From Corynebacterium suranareeae (GTDB lineage Bacteria; Actinomycetota; Actinomycetes; Mycobacteriales; Mycobacteriaceae), in NCBI RefSeq assembly GCF_002355155.1, contig NZ_AP017369.1, forward strand, positions 2,170,001 through 2,234,000: 64,000 nt of DNA, read 5' to 3'. The translations under genes and the position numbers were made by a program. Below the pieces are notes generated by a model. That model was not told where the DNA came from. It did no database searches and saw only the letters and a program-made list of their open reading frames with translations. Positions 27,683-37,105 of the stretch are shown one piece after another (the stretch's first letter is position 1; the number at the start of each line of letters is the position of its first letter).

Positions 27683-28513
27683 TTAAGCCTCGCCGCGTAG
27701 TTCACGCATGCGCTGTGCCACAGCATCATCGGTGACGTTAGTTTCTGCTGCTGGAGCTTCAATGGACTCCTGCTTGTTTCCGGCGGTCAAGGAACCTCCA
27801 GCCATCTCAGCACGAATCTGCTCTAGTCGGGAGTGACCTGCAAGCTGAACACCTGCCTGCTCAACTTCAGCCATGCGACCCTGAACAGAGTTCTGAGCAA
27901 GCTCAGCCTGTCCAAGAGCATTTGCGTAACGACGCTCGATCTTCTCACGAACCTGATCCAGGTTAGGAGTGCTGCCGGAGGTCAAAGAATCCATAGACTT
28001 CAAGGACTCGGAGACCTTCTCCTGCATCTTGGCTTGCTCCAGCTGGCTCAGCAGCTTGGTGCGCTCTGCCACCTTCTGCTGCAACGCCATGGAGTTGCGC
28101 TCGACGGCCTTCTTTGCCTGATCAGCCTGCTGCAAAGCCTGATCATGCAGCTGCTTGGTATCTTCTACGGATTGCTCTGCAGTAACAAGTTGTGCTGCAA
28201 ATGCTTCAGCTGCATTTTCGTACTCTGTAGCCTTCTGAGCATCGCCTTCAGAACGAGCCTTATCAGCCAACTGGATAGCCTGACGAGTATTGCCCTGCAG
28301 CTTCTCGATCTCAGCCAAGCGACGGTTCAGCTGCATCTCAAGCTGACGCTGGTTACCGATAACAGCAGCTGCCTGCTGGGAGAGCTCCTGATGCTGGCGC
28401 TGGGCATCTTCGATGGCCTGCTGGATCTGCACCTTTGGATCCGCGTTCTCCTCAATCTTGGAGTCGAACAACGCCATCAGGTACTTCCACGCCTTGGAAA
28501 ATGGATTAGCCAT
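27683..28513 (-). CDS. PspA/IM30-family envelope stress protein
   Basis: 276 residues, almost entirely helical and rich in Gln, Ala and Glu: a long coiled coil from about residue 20 to 220 ([25 protein letters not shown] pattern) as in PspA/IM30. These proteins line the inner face of the membrane and support it under stress. The order pspA-clgR-cinA-pgsA matches mycobacteria (Rv2744c-Rv2745c-Rv2746c region), where ClgR activates the pspA homologue. AGGAAGG precedes the ATG. Confidence 0.9.
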   Translation of the reverse strand: MANPFSKAWKYLMALFDSKIEENADPKVQIQQAIEDAQRQHQELSQQAAAVIGNQRQLEMQLNRRLAEIEKLQGNTRQAIQLADKARSEGDAQKATEYENAAEAFAAQLVTAEQSVEDTKQLHDQALQQADQAKKAVERNSMALQQKVAERTKLLSQLEQAKMQEKVSESLKSMDSLTSGSTPNLDQVREKIERRYANALGQAELAQNSVQGRMAEVEQAGVQLAGHSRLEQIRAEMAGGSLTAGNKQESIEAPAAETNVTDDAVAQRMRELRGEA

Positions 28514-28712
28514 GTTGAAAAGTGAGCCTTCCTAAATATCTGAAACAGGTAATTCCGCTGTGTTCACTAAAGTATTCATTTATACGATCAATATTCTTTG
28601 ACGCTTCGTATTCCGGCGCAACCGCCTTCATACGTTGAGGATTTTAACGAAAAGAAGTTAGCGCAACCTCGACGCCGTCCATATTAGCGCCATAAGGGAA
28701 ACAATGGGCGTC

Positions 28713-28737
28713 GAAAAGCATTCTTTTAATGCTTTTC
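28713..28737 (-). terminator. Terminator after clgR
   Basis: 10-bp perfect arms GAAAAGCATT / AATGCTTTTC, 18 bases beyond the clgR stop, with the T-rich arm at the 3' end of the minus-strand RNA. Confidence 0.65.
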
Positions 28738-28755
28738 ACCTCCAAAGATTTCCCA

Positions 28756-29079
28756 CTAGACGCGAGCGAGGTCTTCCTGCGCCTGTTGCAATGCCATGGA
28801 GCCTGCGGCTTCAATCAACACATCCGCAACACTGGCACCCAACGCGTGGCACACTGATGCAAGAAGCTCAGACGATACCTCTTTACGTCCACGCTCCAGC
28901 TCGGAGAGGTACCCGGGGGAAACACGTGATGCTTCTGCAAGCTCACGCAAAGTAACGCCCTTATCAGCACGGAAGGAGCGCAGTGCTGCACCGAGTGCTT
29001 CACGAAGAAGTGGCTCGGGAGCTTTCCGTGGGGCTGCTTCTGAAATCGGCTTATCTAGAAGGGTTGTATATGTAACCAT
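28756..29079 (-). CDS. clgR: Transcriptional activator ClgR
   Basis: 107 residues from the ATG at 29079. The N-terminal part is flexible; a Cro/C1-type helix-turn-helix covers about residues 27-85 (TLRELAEASRVSPGYLSELERGRKEVSSELL), followed by a short tail ending QEDLARV. ClgR activates clpP1P2, clpC and other stress genes including hflX in C. glutamicum, and is itself degraded by ClpCP. Its promoter has the sigma-H/sigma-E form (29087-29116). It is downstream of cinA. Confidence 0.95.
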   Translation of the reverse strand: MVTYTTLLDKPISEAAPRKAPEPLLREALGAALRSFRADKGVTLRELAEASRVSPGYLSELERGRKEVSSELLASVCHALGASVADVLIEAAGSMALQQAQEDLARV

Positions 29080-29086
29080 CGTTAGG

Positions 29087-29116
29087 TTCAACTCCCTTTC
29101 CCTTAAATTTGTTCCC
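29087..29116 (-). promoter_or_regulatory. Sigma-H/E-type promoter of clgR
   Basis: On the minus strand GGGAACA (29116-29110) and GTTGAA (29092-29087) are spaced 17 bases apart, matching the GGGAAtA / cGTTgaa type consensus. Predicted initiation at about 29080 would make the clgR mRNA leaderless at ATG 29079. Confidence 0.65.
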
Positions 29117-29131
29117 AGTTTACCTAGAAAC

Positions 29132-29150
29132 TTGAGTCAGTGTGACTCAA
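29132..29150. repeat. Inverted repeat at the cinA stop, upstream of the clgR promoter
   Basis: 8-bp perfect arms TTGAGTCA (29132-29139) and TGACTCAA (29143-29150) with a three-base centre. It could be an operator next to the clgR promoter or an mRNA hairpin at the end of cinA. Confidence 0.5.
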
Positions 29151-29643
29151 TGTAATCAATCAGCAGGCGAAAGCTTTGCTGTACAGCAGATTCTCTGATG
29201 TGGTGTCGTCCCAATTCAGCCAATATTACCTGTTGTTTACCTTCAAACGCACGATACGTCTCAATTGTTCCCGCATCCGGTCCAGCCAGCCCAATCCACA
29301 CTTCACCAACGGCATGCCCATCTTGCCCACTGGGACCTGCGACCCCAGTTAAAGAGATCGCCCAATCAGACCGACAACGTGTGGCTGCCCCCTGTGCCAT
29401 CGCCGCGGCGCATTGAGGGGAAACCACGCCGTGCGCGTCGATAAGCTCTTGAGACACACCTGCAAGTTCAACTTTTAGTTCGGTAGCATATGTAACCAAT
29501 CCGCCTTTAAGAACTGCAGATGCCCCTGGAACTTCTGCGATTGTCGCGCTGGCAAGACCTGCGGTTAAAGATTCACAAAACGCCACAGTTTCGCCGCGGC
29601 GCTTAAGCAGCTCGACCACCTGGCTCGCCAAATTTTCCGACAT
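29137..29643 (-). CDS. cinA: CinA C-terminal domain protein (nicotinamide-nucleotide amidase, PncC type)
   Basis: 168 residues: only the C-terminal domain of the CinA family, which deamidates nicotinamide mononucleotide. Visible motifs: VAFCESLTAGLASATIAEVPGAS near residue 20, GGLVTYATELK, and SLTGVAGPSG. The N-terminal COG1058 domain found in larger CinA proteins is absent, as is usual in corynebacteria. It starts three bases after the pgsA stop and reads toward clgR. Confidence 0.9.
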   Translation of the reverse strand: MSENLASQVVELLKRRGETVAFCESLTAGLASATIAEVPGASAVLKGGLVTYATELKVELAGVSQELIDAHGVVSPQCAAAMAQGAATRCRSDWAISLTGVAGPSGQDGHAVGEVWIGLAGPDAGTIETYRAFEGKQQVILAELGRHHIRESAVQQSFRLLIDYIESH

Positions 29644-29646
29644 CAG

Positions 29647-30252
29647 CTAGCTTTCCGCTGGCTTTCGTGAATCCACCAAATACTGAATACCGGTAACAAC
29701 CGTGACGATCAGGGCCGCATACATAACGATCTCGCTTGGAATATCCATCCAGCTGGGGAAAGGACACAGATAAAGCGCAACTGCAAGAGTTTGCAAAGCT
29801 GTTTTTAGTTTTCCTCCACGTGATGCTGGCACCACATTTCCTGAACGCAGCTGGAAAAAACGCCAGATTGTGATACCGAATTCACGCAACACAATTAAGG
29901 CGGTGACCCACCACGGCAAAATGCCGATGATATTGAAGCAGACAAAAGCGGTTGTCATCAGTGCTTTATCTGCAATCGGGTCTGCAATTTTCCCGAAATC
30001 AGTGACAATTCCTCGGGCCCTGGCAATATCACCGTCCAACTTGTCAGTAATCATTAGCAAGATGAAAACAACTAGCGCCCACCAGGCAAAAGCATTGTTT
30101 TCTATTTGTCCTTCAAGCGTTAACCACGCGAACAAAGGGATAACAATGATGCGCAAGCTGGTTAAGAAATTGGGGAGGTTCCAGTTGGAAGGCTTGACCG
30201 CTTGGTTGCTTGAATCTTGTGCGCCATTTACGCCTGCTGATACATCACTCAC
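29647..30252 (-). CDS. pgsA: CDP-alcohol phosphatidyltransferase (PgsA-like)
   Basis: 201 residues from the GTG at 30252 (a GTG seven codons further upstream is possible; the AGGTAGGGTGG between them is the better ribosome site for 30252). The family signature DX2DGX2ARX8GX3DX3D is read in DKLDGDIARARGIVTDFGKIADPIAD (about residues 75-100). Five to six membrane helices. It likely makes phosphatidylglycerol-phosphate from CDP-diacylglycerol. It heads the pgsA-cinA-clgR cluster. Several paralogues exist in this genus, so the exact product is inferred. Confidence 0.88.
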   Translation of the reverse strand: MSDVSAGVNGAQDSSNQAVKPSNWNLPNFLTSLRIIVIPLFAWLTLEGQIENNAFAWWALVVFILLMITDKLDGDIARARGIVTDFGKIADPIADKALMTTAFVCFNIIGILPWWVTALIVLREFGITIWRFFQLRSGNVVPASRGGKLKTALQTLAVALYLCPFPSWMDIPSEIVMYAALIVTVVTGIQYLVDSRKPAES

Positions 30253-30464
30253 GGTATTCCACCCTACCTGCACCCAATTTGAGGGATACGACTAGTAATG
30301 AGTTCTTGAAAGGAATTCGGGTCAAAGGTTCTTCTTAAACGTCTTGTTTAGCGTCTACTCTATTCCTAAAACTTCTGTTTCGGGCAACCAGTTTCATGGT
30401 AGATCAGAATTAAACTGAGATAATTCCGGCCGATAACCAGAAACAACGCCTAAACTTATCTGTC

Positions 30465-30752
30465 ATGACTTATTTTGCCGTTCTCTACAGTTACAACCCC
30501 GACAGCGAAAAGATCGCAGAGGTCCGTCCCGTCCACCGTGAGTTCATTGCCACCCTGCATGAAGAAGGCAAGATTATCGGATCCGGCCCCTTCGTCGATG
30601 GTGAAGGCGGCGCTCTGATCGTTATTAGGTTGCCGGAAGGATCCAATTTGGCTGATGCGGAAACCTTGATGAATCAAGATCCATTCCACATGCAGAATGT
30701 TTTAGATCGCCGTGTTATTCGCACGTGGAATCCTGTGACTAAGGATTTCTAA
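30465..30752 (+). CDS. YciI-like protein
   Basis: 95 residues of the YCII family, a small ferredoxin-like fold. The conserved His24 (RPVHREF) and the GSGPF and DPFHMQNVLDRRVIRTW motifs are visible. Some members act as small hydrolases or dehalogenase-like enzymes; substrate unknown. TAAACT lies 8 bases upstream of the ATG (possible leaderless promoter). Confidence 0.85.
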   Translation: MTYFAVLYSYNPDSEKIAEVRPVHREFIATLHEEGKIIGSGPFVDGEGGALIVIRLPEGSNLADAETLMNQDPFHMQNVLDRRVIRTWNPVTKDF

Positions 30753-30800
30753 GGCCAAGACGGCTGCAGAAAGCTTCTGACTTAAAGTTCGAATGAAAAA

Positions 30801-30840
30801 GGTCGGTGCTGCTAATTGATATCAATTAACAGCACCGACC
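30801..30840. terminator. Terminator between YciI-like gene and terC
   Basis: 11-bp perfect arms GGTCGGTGCTG / CAGCACCGACC with an inner self-complementary ATTGATATCAAT, forming one long stem; A and T runs at both sides serve both converging genes. Confidence 0.88.
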
Positions 30841-30915
30841 CTTTTAATGTGCAGCTACCTAATTAATCGGGGCAACTTTTCTTCTATGATCTCGCAACCC
30901 GACCAATCCGCAATA

Positions 30916-32061
30916 CTATTTTTTCTCAGCGGCATTTCCTTCAGCCGCAGAACCTTTAGTGGCGATACCTTCAGGTGAAGAATTTGTCACGGAAGCTTCT
31001 GATTCCTCGCCAGTCTCCCAGCTGTCACCCTGATGCTTTGCGGTATTCCACTTCGGAGGGATACCGCCCTGGTTTTCATCACGCTTGTTCTTAATAACGG
31101 ATGCAACAACAGTAATGACCAAGACACCAACGATGAAGACGAGGGAGAACACCGTAGGCACTTCAGGGACACTCACTGCTTCGCCACCATTGATAAAGGG
31201 CAGTTTGTTCTCGTGCAGTGCGTGCAGTCCAAGCTTTGCACCAATGAACAGCAAGATAAGACCCAGGCCATAAGGCAAGTACACAAGACGATCAAGCAGG
31301 CCATCAAGCAAGAAGTACATTTGGCGAAGACCCAGAAGAGCAAAGGCGTTGGTGGTGAACACAATATATGGCTCAGTGGTAATACCGTAGATTGCTGGGA
31401 TGGAGTCCAAGGCGAACATCAGGTCGACCATGCCAATGGAAACCAAAGCAACAAACAGTGGAGTCAGGTGAAGCTTGCCGCCAGCACGGTGGGTGAGCTT
31501 ATCGCTGTGGTATCCCTCGGTAACCGGAATGACCTTACGCAGAGCCTTAATGATGAACATATCGTTAGGATCAGTCTCTGGGGTGTCACGGATTTCATCC
31601 CACAGCAGCTTCACTGCGGTGTAGATCAACCAGATTGAGAAGATGTAGAAAACATCGGACCATGCTTCAATGACCGCTGCACCCAGCAAAATAAATGCGA
31701 GGCGGAAGATCAGTGCCAATGCGATACCAATCAGAAGGACCTTCTGCTGGTACTTGCGGGGAATCTTGAAAGCTCCCATGATGAGGGCGAAGATGAAGAG
31801 GTTATCAACACTCAGTGCCTTCTCGGTGACATAACCTGTGAAGAATTCAATGCCGTGTTGGTGTGGGTTTCCTGGTTCTCCCCACACAAACCAAAGGAAG
31901 ACGCCGAAAACGCAGGCTAGAGCTACGTAGAAAAGACTCCACAATGCTGATTCTTTGATTGTGGGCTCATGTGGGGTGCGAACGTGAGAGTAAAAATCAA
32001 AGATGAAGAAGCCGGCAATCACCGCAATCGTGATTAGCCAGGTGACTAAGTTTACTTCCAT
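30916..32061 (-). CDS. TerC-family membrane protein (probable manganese exporter)
   Basis: 381 residues from the ATG at 32061, preceded by GGAGG; the longer frame to 32166 runs through the leader structure and is rejected. About eight to nine membrane helices. TerC motifs include EKALSVDNLFIFALIMG (about residues 80-96) and VDLMFALDSIPAIYGITTEPYIVFTTNAFALLGLRQMYF with the conserved Asp residues. TerC proteins are linked to tellurite resistance and manganese efflux; the upstream riboswitch-like leader favours manganese. The hydrophilic tail is Glu/Ala rich. The function is inferred from family and leader. Confidence 0.9.
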   Translation of the reverse strand: MEVNLVTWLITIAVIAGFFIFDFYSHVRTPHEPTIKESALWSLFYVALACVFGVFLWFVWGEPGNPHQHGIEFFTGYVTEKALSVDNLFIFALIMGAFKIPRKYQQKVLLIGIALALIFRLAFILLGAAVIEAWSDVFYIFSIWLIYTAVKLLWDEIRDTPETDPNDMFIIKALRKVIPVTEGYHSDKLTHRAGGKLHLTPLFVALVSIGMVDLMFALDSIPAIYGITTEPYIVFTTNAFALLGLRQMYFLLDGLLDRLVYLPYGLGLILLFIGAKLGLHALHENKLPFINGGEAVSVPEVPTVFSLVFIVGVLVITVVASVIKNKRDENQGGIPPKWNTAKHQGDSWETGEESEASVTNSSPEGIATKGSAAEGNAAEKK

Positions 32062-32239
32062 GACAAAAAGAACCTCCGGTTCTTGGTTAGACAATTTAAG
32101 AACCGGAGGTCTCCCCCACCCTTGCTTTAAAAAACAAAATGGGCCAGTGTGACCGGGAAATCGCAACCTAAGACAAATACGTCTTAAATTTTTCCGTGTT
32201 GACGATCAACGCTGCTTGTGGGGTACTCCCCTCCAATAC
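32062..32239 (-). promoter_or_regulatory. Candidate yybP-ykoY (manganese) riboswitch before terC
   Basis: The ~180-base leader has the family's marks in order on the minus strand: GGGGAGTACCCC after the start, a GTCGTCAACACGG-like segment (ATCGTCAACACGG), CCGGTCACACTGG, and GGGGGAGACCTCCGG. At the end, 13-bp perfect arms ACCTCCGGTTCTT (32110-32098) and AAGAACCGGAGGT (32084-32072) put the terC ribosome site GGAGG into a hairpin, a typical expression platform. A -10 box TATAGT (32251-32246) places the start just before the aptamer. The ligand is inferred from the family. Confidence 0.72.
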
Positions 32240-32312
32240 CGGAAAACTATAACCCAAATGGTTTCTAATAGCCACCCCGGGGCCACGGATTGTTGCGAAA
32301 CAGTTTCTCAAT

Positions 32313-32375
32313 CCGCGGGATAAGCAGCTCAGCCCGCGGGATAAGCAGCTCAGCCCGCAGGATAAGCAGCGCAGC
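32313..32375. repeat. Three tandem 21-bp repeats
   Basis: Units at 32313-32333, 32334-32354 and 32355-32375. The first two are identical (CCGCGGGATAAGCAGCTCAG plus C), the third differs at two bases. They lie between ftsK and the terC promoter. Too few and too short, with no spacers, for a CRISPR array. Confidence 0.9.
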
Positions 32376-32472
32376 AACCCACGCCACAACCGGCAATGAC
32401 CGGGCATCTTCACAAACTGCAGAAAATCATCCGCAGCCTGATAGATACCCGGTCATTTAAAAACTAGAAACT

Positions 32473-35460
32473 TTAGAAAACCCCTTTGGAGGGATCTGCT
32501 TGTACCACGGTGGTATCTGAGGCAGCTTCTTCGGTTTCAGCCTGGCTGTCGTCTTCCCATGATTCTTCCTTGGGTGCGTCTGCTGGGTCTGCACCTTTAA
32601 GCATCCACAGGATGGTTTCTAGCTCTTCAGGTTTGACCAGAACCTCACGCGCCTTGGATCCTTCAGAAGGTCCAACTACGCCGCGGGTTTCCATCAAGTC
32701 CATCAAGCGACCAGCCTTGGCAAAACCAATGCGAAGTTTTCGCTGAAGCATTGAGGTGGATCCCATCTGAGAGGTCACCACCAGCTCAACTGCTTCAAGA
32801 AGATCTTCTAAGTCGTTTCCGATATCAGCATCAATCTTCTTGGCTTCAGAGGCCTTTTCTTCTGTAACACCCTCGGTGTATTCAGGTTGGCGCTGGGCCT
32901 TGGCCATATCCACGACGGCTTGGATTTCTTCGTCGGTAACAAAGGCACCCTGAATGCGTTGTGGTTTTCCGGCACCTTGAGGGATAAACAATGCATCGCC
33001 CATACCGATTAGTTTCTCTGCACCACCTTGGTCCAAGATAACCCGGGAGTCAGTCAAGGATGAGGTTGCAAACGCTAGTCGAGATGGAACGTTGGTCTTG
33101 ATCAAACCTGTAACAACATCTACCGATGGTCGCTGGGTTGCAAGTACTAAGTGAATACCAGCAGCACGCGCCTTCTGGGTGATTCGCACGATGGATTCTT
33201 CAATTTCCTTCGGCGCAGTCATCATAAGGTCGGCAAGCTCGTCAACCACACACACGATGTATGGATAGGCACGATATTCACGCTTGGATCCAGGCGGGGT
33301 TTCAATCTCACCAGATTTGATCTTGCGGTTGAAGTCCTTGATGTGGCGCACACGGGTTTGCTTCATGTCCATGTAGCGCTGTTCCATCTCTTCAACCAAC
33401 CACTGCAATGCCGCTGCGGCTTTCTTAGGCTGAGTGATGATCGGGGTAATCAGGTGTGGAATGCCTTCATAAGGTGTGAGTTCCACCATCTTTGGATCCA
33501 CCAGAATCAGGCGAACTTCTTCCGGACGTGCTCGAGTCAGCAGTGACACCAACAGCGAGTTCACAAATGCCGACTTACCGGAACCGGTAGAACCTGCAAC
33601 CAACAAGTGAGGCATCTTCTGCACAGAGTAAGACACGAAGTCACCTTCGATATCCTTACCCAAACCAATCAGCATGGAATCTTTATTGTCCACGGTGGCT
33701 GGCGCATTGAGAACGTCACCGAGTCGAACCATCTCACGATCAGAGTTTGGCACCTCAATACCAACTGCAGATTTGCCAGGAATTGGAGTCAGAAGACGCA
33801 CATTTTCAGTAGCAACAGCGTAGGCAATATTGGACTGAAGGTTAGTGATCTTAGAAACCTTCACGCCAGGCCCCAATTCAATCTCGTAACGAGTCACTGT
33901 AGGTCCGCGAGAGAATCCGGTGACAGTCGCATTGACATTGAATTCGGTAAAGACATCAGTAATCGCCTCAATGATGCGATCGTTTGTCTCTGAGTGCTGC
34001 TTGGAAGGCTCACCTGGGATCAACAAATTAGCACTGGGGAGTTCATAGGAACTATCACCATCGCTGACAACCTCAACAGGTGCCGCGGGGGTCGGAGCAG
34101 GCGCAGCAGCAGGCTTCTTCTCCACGACCGGATCCTTACCCGATCGCGCGAGAATCGCCTGGCGCATGCTTTCCCTCGATGCTGCAACCGCATCAGGCGC
34201 CGGCTTTAGATCCACATCAGTTACCGCTGGGAACTCATCGGTTTCGCTAACGCTTGGCTTCTTCAAGATGCTTGTCGACGCCTCCCTCTGCTCCACTGGC
34301 GGCTGCACAGGGGCTTGGGGCTTAGGCTCCTCCACCGGATACTTATCCAGCGACGCCGCCGGGCGGCGCGCTGGAGCTGGTGTCACAGGAGGTGGGGTGC
34401 GTCGAGGTGCAGGCTTAGGTAGAGACCTGCTTGGAGTCCTACTTGGTGTCCTTCCACTAGCCCTAGATTCCAACTCTCGTTCTACGTGACCGTATAGGTC
34501 ATCGTCTTCGTCATCGTAATCATCGTCATCTCGATCAAAACCACCGAATCCAAAGAAGCCGCCCACGAACTCAATAAATTCACGGATGGAAATACCTGTG
34601 GTTTTCAGCGCTCCCCAAAACAGCAAAAGCAGCAAAATCGGTATAGCCAAATATACTGAGAAACCAATTTCTAACGGCGTGCCAATCCAGGCGCCAATCG
34701 CTCCACCAGCAGTTTTGCGGCCTTCCCATTCAGCGGGGTTGCCAGCAAAAAGATGAATCAAAGCCAGCATGCACACGATGATCACAGCCACACCGACCAC
34801 GACCCGCCCTTGAGCTTGTCGCTCGGGGGTGTATCGAAGCATCAAAGCTATCGCTCCACCGATGAGTCCGACGGGCAAAATCCAGGCACCGGCACCGATG
34901 GCTAGGTGAACGATGTCGGCGATAAAGTTACCGATCGGCCCACCGATTCCAAGCCACACTGCCGCACCAAGAACAATCGCCACGCCAATCAGGCTTAAGG
35001 CAACGCCATCGGCGTGTTCGTCAATATAGGCAGATGCTCTCCTGCCTGATTGCTCTTCGAAATCCTCGTCAAACTCTACTTCAGGTTCAGGCGTTTTACT
35101 CCGCGATTTTCGTGCAGCGGGTTTCGTTGCCATCTCCTCCTCAAAATCATCAAAATCGTCGATTGCATCTTCACCGCGGCGACGACCAAGATCACCAATG
35201 GAACGAGTCATCTTACCCAGGCCACTTGCCGTGGCACCAAACAAAGTTCCGATTCCTGAACCAACAGCACGAAACGCACTGCCGGTTCGCTCTTCGGAGG
35301 TATCAGCAGCGCGCCGTGCAGTCATCGATGTTGTAAACACAGCGGTATCGGCCCGGCCACCTCGCGATGAACCGGTCGATGGTTTACTCCGCCGAGTCGT
35401 CGAGGTGGTTTTTGACCCCGTCGATCTTCCCCGCTTGGGTGCGCCGTTTCTGACAGTCAT
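32473..35460 (-). CDS. ftsK: DNA translocase FtsK
   Basis: 995 residues. It pumps chromosome ends through the division septum and activates dimer resolution. Order: a basic, Ser/Thr-rich N-terminus; four membrane helices at about residues 150-300; a long Pro/Ala-rich linker (rich in PAP and RTPS repeats); the RecA-like motor with Walker [11 protein letters not shown] and the [20 protein letters not shown] segment; and a winged-helix gamma domain ([29 protein letters not shown]) which reads KOPS-type sites. The C-terminal ~50 residues are acidic. Confidence 0.96.
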   Translation of the reverse strand: MTVRNGAPKRGRSTGSKTTSTTRRSKPSTGSSRGGRADTAVFTTSMTARRAADTSEERTGSAFRAVGSGIGTLFGATASGLGKMTRSIGDLGRRRGEDAIDDFDDFEEEMATKPAARKSRSKTPEPEVEFDEDFEEQSGRRASAYIDEHADGVALSLIGVAIVLGAAVWLGIGGPIGNFIADIVHLAIGAGAWILPVGLIGGAIALMLRYTPERQAQGRVVVGVAVIIVCMLALIHLFAGNPAEWEGRKTAGGAIGAWIGTPLEIGFSVYLAIPILLLLLFWGALKTTGISIREFIEFVGGFFGFGGFDRDDDDYDDEDDDLYGHVERELESRASGRTPSRTPSRSLPKPAPRRTPPPVTPAPARRPAASLDKYPVEEPKPQAPVQPPVEQREASTSILKKPSVSETDEFPAVTDVDLKPAPDAVAASRESMRQAILARSGKDPVVEKKPAAAPAPTPAAPVEVVSDGDSSYELPSANLLIPGEPSKQHSETNDRIIEAITDVFTEFNVNATVTGFSRGPTVTRYEIELGPGVKVSKITNLQSNIAYAVATENVRLLTPIPGKSAVGIEVPNSDREMVRLGDVLNAPATVDNKDSMLIGLGKDIEGDFVSYSVQKMPHLLVAGSTGSGKSAFVNSLLVSLLTRARPEEVRLILVDPKMVELTPYEGIPHLITPIITQPKKAAAALQWLVEEMEQRYMDMKQTRVRHIKDFNRKIKSGEIETPPGSKREYRAYPYIVCVVDELADLMMTAPKEIEESIVRITQKARAAGIHLVLATQRPSVDVVTGLIKTNVPSRLAFATSSLTDSRVILDQGGAEKLIGMGDALFIPQGAGKPQRIQGAFVTDEEIQAVVDMAKAQRQPEYTEGVTEEKASEAKKIDADIGNDLEDLLEAVELVVTSQMGSTSMLQRKLRIGFAKAGRLMDLMETRGVVGPSEGSKAREVLVKPEELETILWMLKGADPADAPKEESWEDDSQAETEEAASDTTVVQADPSKGVF

Positions 35461-35525
35461 GGCCCTAACTCTAGTCCCTTAAACAACTCTATTCACAGAA
35501 GCACCACGCACTTCGGTCAAATTTT

Positions 35526-36161
35526 CTATAAACTTCCCCGAACAACACCATCTTGGTTGCCTTCAAAGGTCAATTTCACGATGTCGCGCCCCGACAACCA
35601 CAACAGCAGCTCCCCTACCCCACCGCTGATTCGGCACACATTTTCACCATCTGCCGAAACACCTCGACCTTCATGCAGCACAATTCGCGGAAAACCTTTC
35701 GGCACAAGAACCACAGGCCGAGGAGACTTGATCATTCGTGGCGCAAGCAACTTGAGCAGCCGATGCAGCTCTTTTCCATGTTCATGATCTAACGGGCGAA
35801 CTTCTACCTCATCCGCTGAATTCAACGCACCGCGAAGCACATCTTCATGATGAATAAAATGCTCCATGCTGTTTCCCAAAGAATCAAGGACACGCCATGG
35901 ATTCAACCCCTGCGGTCCAGCAGCCCATGCTTGCACTATTTCTTCATAAGGACGATCGAGCGCTTCATCGAACTGTGCTTTAGCAGGATCTTGTTTTCCA
36001 GGAAGCAGCGAACGTAGGGCCGCACCGGGCTTTTGCTCACGAACATACAGGTGCGCAGCCAACTCTTTGGTGGTCCAGTCCCCACATAGAGTTGGAGCAT
36101 CAGGACCTTTTTCCAATAGTGTTTCTTTAAGTGCCACGCGTTCAGTTTGTGCAAGATTCAT
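35526..36161 (-). CDS. TIGR03085-type metal-binding protein
   Basis: 211 residues. It starts like DinB/mycothiol-dependent maleylpyruvate isomerase-type proteins: LCGDWTTKELAAHLYVREQ (metal His in AAHLY) and the later MEHFIHHEDVLRG motif supply the three-His metal site. The C-terminal part is a lipid-carrier-like small domain. Such proteins use or protect mycothiol in actinobacteria, but this member's reaction is unknown. It is located between ftsK and a repeat region. Confidence 0.82.
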   Translation of the reverse strand: MNLAQTERVALKETLLEKGPDAPTLCGDWTTKELAAHLYVREQKPGAALRSLLPGKQDPAKAQFDEALDRPYEEIVQAWAAGPQGLNPWRVLDSLGNSMEHFIHHEDVLRGALNSADEVEVRPLDHEHGKELHRLLKLLAPRMIKSPRPVVLVPKGFPRIVLHEGRGVSADGENVCRISGGVGELLLWLSGRDIVKLTFEGNQDGVVRGSL

Positions 36162-36360
36162 GCAACCAAGACTAGAGCAAAGGCATCAATCGGTGTCCGA
36201 AACGCCTTAGAAGCGATTCTTGAAGATCACTTTTCTAAACTTCTTTTTTCATTTTTTACTCACCGCTAAACCAGGTGACTAAGCTTGCATATCATTAACT
36301 CGGCAAACCCGACTCACGCGCTGTTGATTACGGCGCCAATCTGGTCTCTTTTTGCTTGCA

Positions 36361-36497
36361 CCAAACATAGGTGACAAGATTCTCGATTTTCACGAATCCT
36401 TGGCACGCCTGTCCGGTTTAGCCGGTTTAGCGCAGAATAAACCAAACATACGTGCCAAAATTTTGCAATTTCTAGATTTCTGGTCACGTATGTTTGG
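36361..36497. repeat. Hairpin element with CCAAACATACGTG arms
   Basis: CCAAACATACGTG (36442-36454) pairs perfectly with CACGTATGTTTGG (36485-36497). A third copy of the arm, CCAAACATAGGTG, lies at 36361-36373 and faces a weaker partner. Same lay-out (two hairpins with related arms, ~30-base loop) as the neighbouring repeat, but different sequence. Confidence 0.65.
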
Positions 36498-36619
36498 ACT
36501 GGTGTGGGTGATGGAAATTTTGGTGGCTGACCCTAAAAATCTTAAGGCTTCAAAATCGCTTCTACGGGCTTTTCATAGCTCCCCCTACACCATTGCTCTT
36601 CGCAGATTTTCGACGCCTT

Positions 36620-36985
36620 AAAACGCCTCTGAACGCCTATCGCTTGTTTAAGGCCTCGGATTTTTCTGGATGAGCTTATGTATGCGCTTGACCTTGAAAA
36701 CCCGCTAGAAGCGCTTCTGGGGAGGTATGACTTTTCAGGTGTCGCACCAAAATGTGAGGGCGACCAGACCAGGAGACCCAGAATCTTCAAAAACTTAAAT
36801 GGTGGGTCTCTGTGTTTGGTATTGACGGCGATCCACCAAACCAGGAGACCCACAAACGTCAAAAACGTGATTTCTGGGTCTCCTAGTTTGGTCCTATGCA
36901 GCCAAGCACACGATCACCTAAATCCACTCAGGGCAAACAGTTATTTCGGCACTAATTTGACCCAGGTCAGGACTGATGTCTAAGG
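36620..36985 (+). repeat. Double-hairpin intergenic repeat, copy B
   Basis: The inverted partner of copy A (15005-15385). Hairpin 1: 36763-36780 with 36803-36820; hairpin 2: 36835-36852 with 36875-36892 (17 of 18 pairs). Loops of 22 bases as in copy A. It also carries the intact palindrome AGAAGCGCTTCT (36707-36718), which is decayed in copy A. The similarity ends abruptly near 36975. Confidence 0.85.
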
Positions 36986-37046
36986 GTTTGGTCGTGTAGT
37001 TGCGCAGCACCGACAGCTAGTGCCGAAAGGTGCGTGCAAACGCGTG

Positions 37047-37081
37047 GAGCCCACGGCACCGGTGGTGGGTGCTGTGGGCTC
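37047..37081 (-). terminator. Terminator after rnj
   Basis: Arms GAGCCCACGGCA (37047-37058) and TGCTGTGGGCTC (37070-37081), 12 bp with one G-U pair, beyond the rnj stop at 37106. No long T run. Confidence 0.65.
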
Positions 37082-37105
37082 GTGGCGTCGAAAAGCGAAA
37101 TGCTT

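Larger units (their letters stand above)
36170..37046. other. Gene-free repeat region between the TIGR03085 gene and rnj
   Basis: ~880 bases. It holds a hairpin element at 36361-36497 and the ~370-bp double-hairpin repeat copy B (36620-36985). Two decayed forms of the AGAAGCGCTTCT palindrome (near 36208 and 36556) suggest remains of further copies. Confidence 0.65.

Noticed and set aside
30916..32166. Longer start for terC at 32166
   Set aside because: The extra 35 codons translate the leader hairpin; the ATG at 32061 has GGAGG and begins the first membrane helix of the family.
32313..32375. CRISPR array
   Set aside because: Repeats are directly adjacent with no spacers, only three units, and no cas genes in the window.
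32168..32413. 81-codon minus frame with LSRGLSC repeats
   Set aside because: It covers the 21-bp tandem repeats and the terC riboswitch-like leader and has no ribosome-binding site.
36678..36983. 101-codon frame in repeat copy B, with a related frame in copy A (14890-15174)
   Set aside because: Both frames run through the hairpins; shared residues simply reflect shared DNA. Low-complexity content and no ribosome site argue against a protein.
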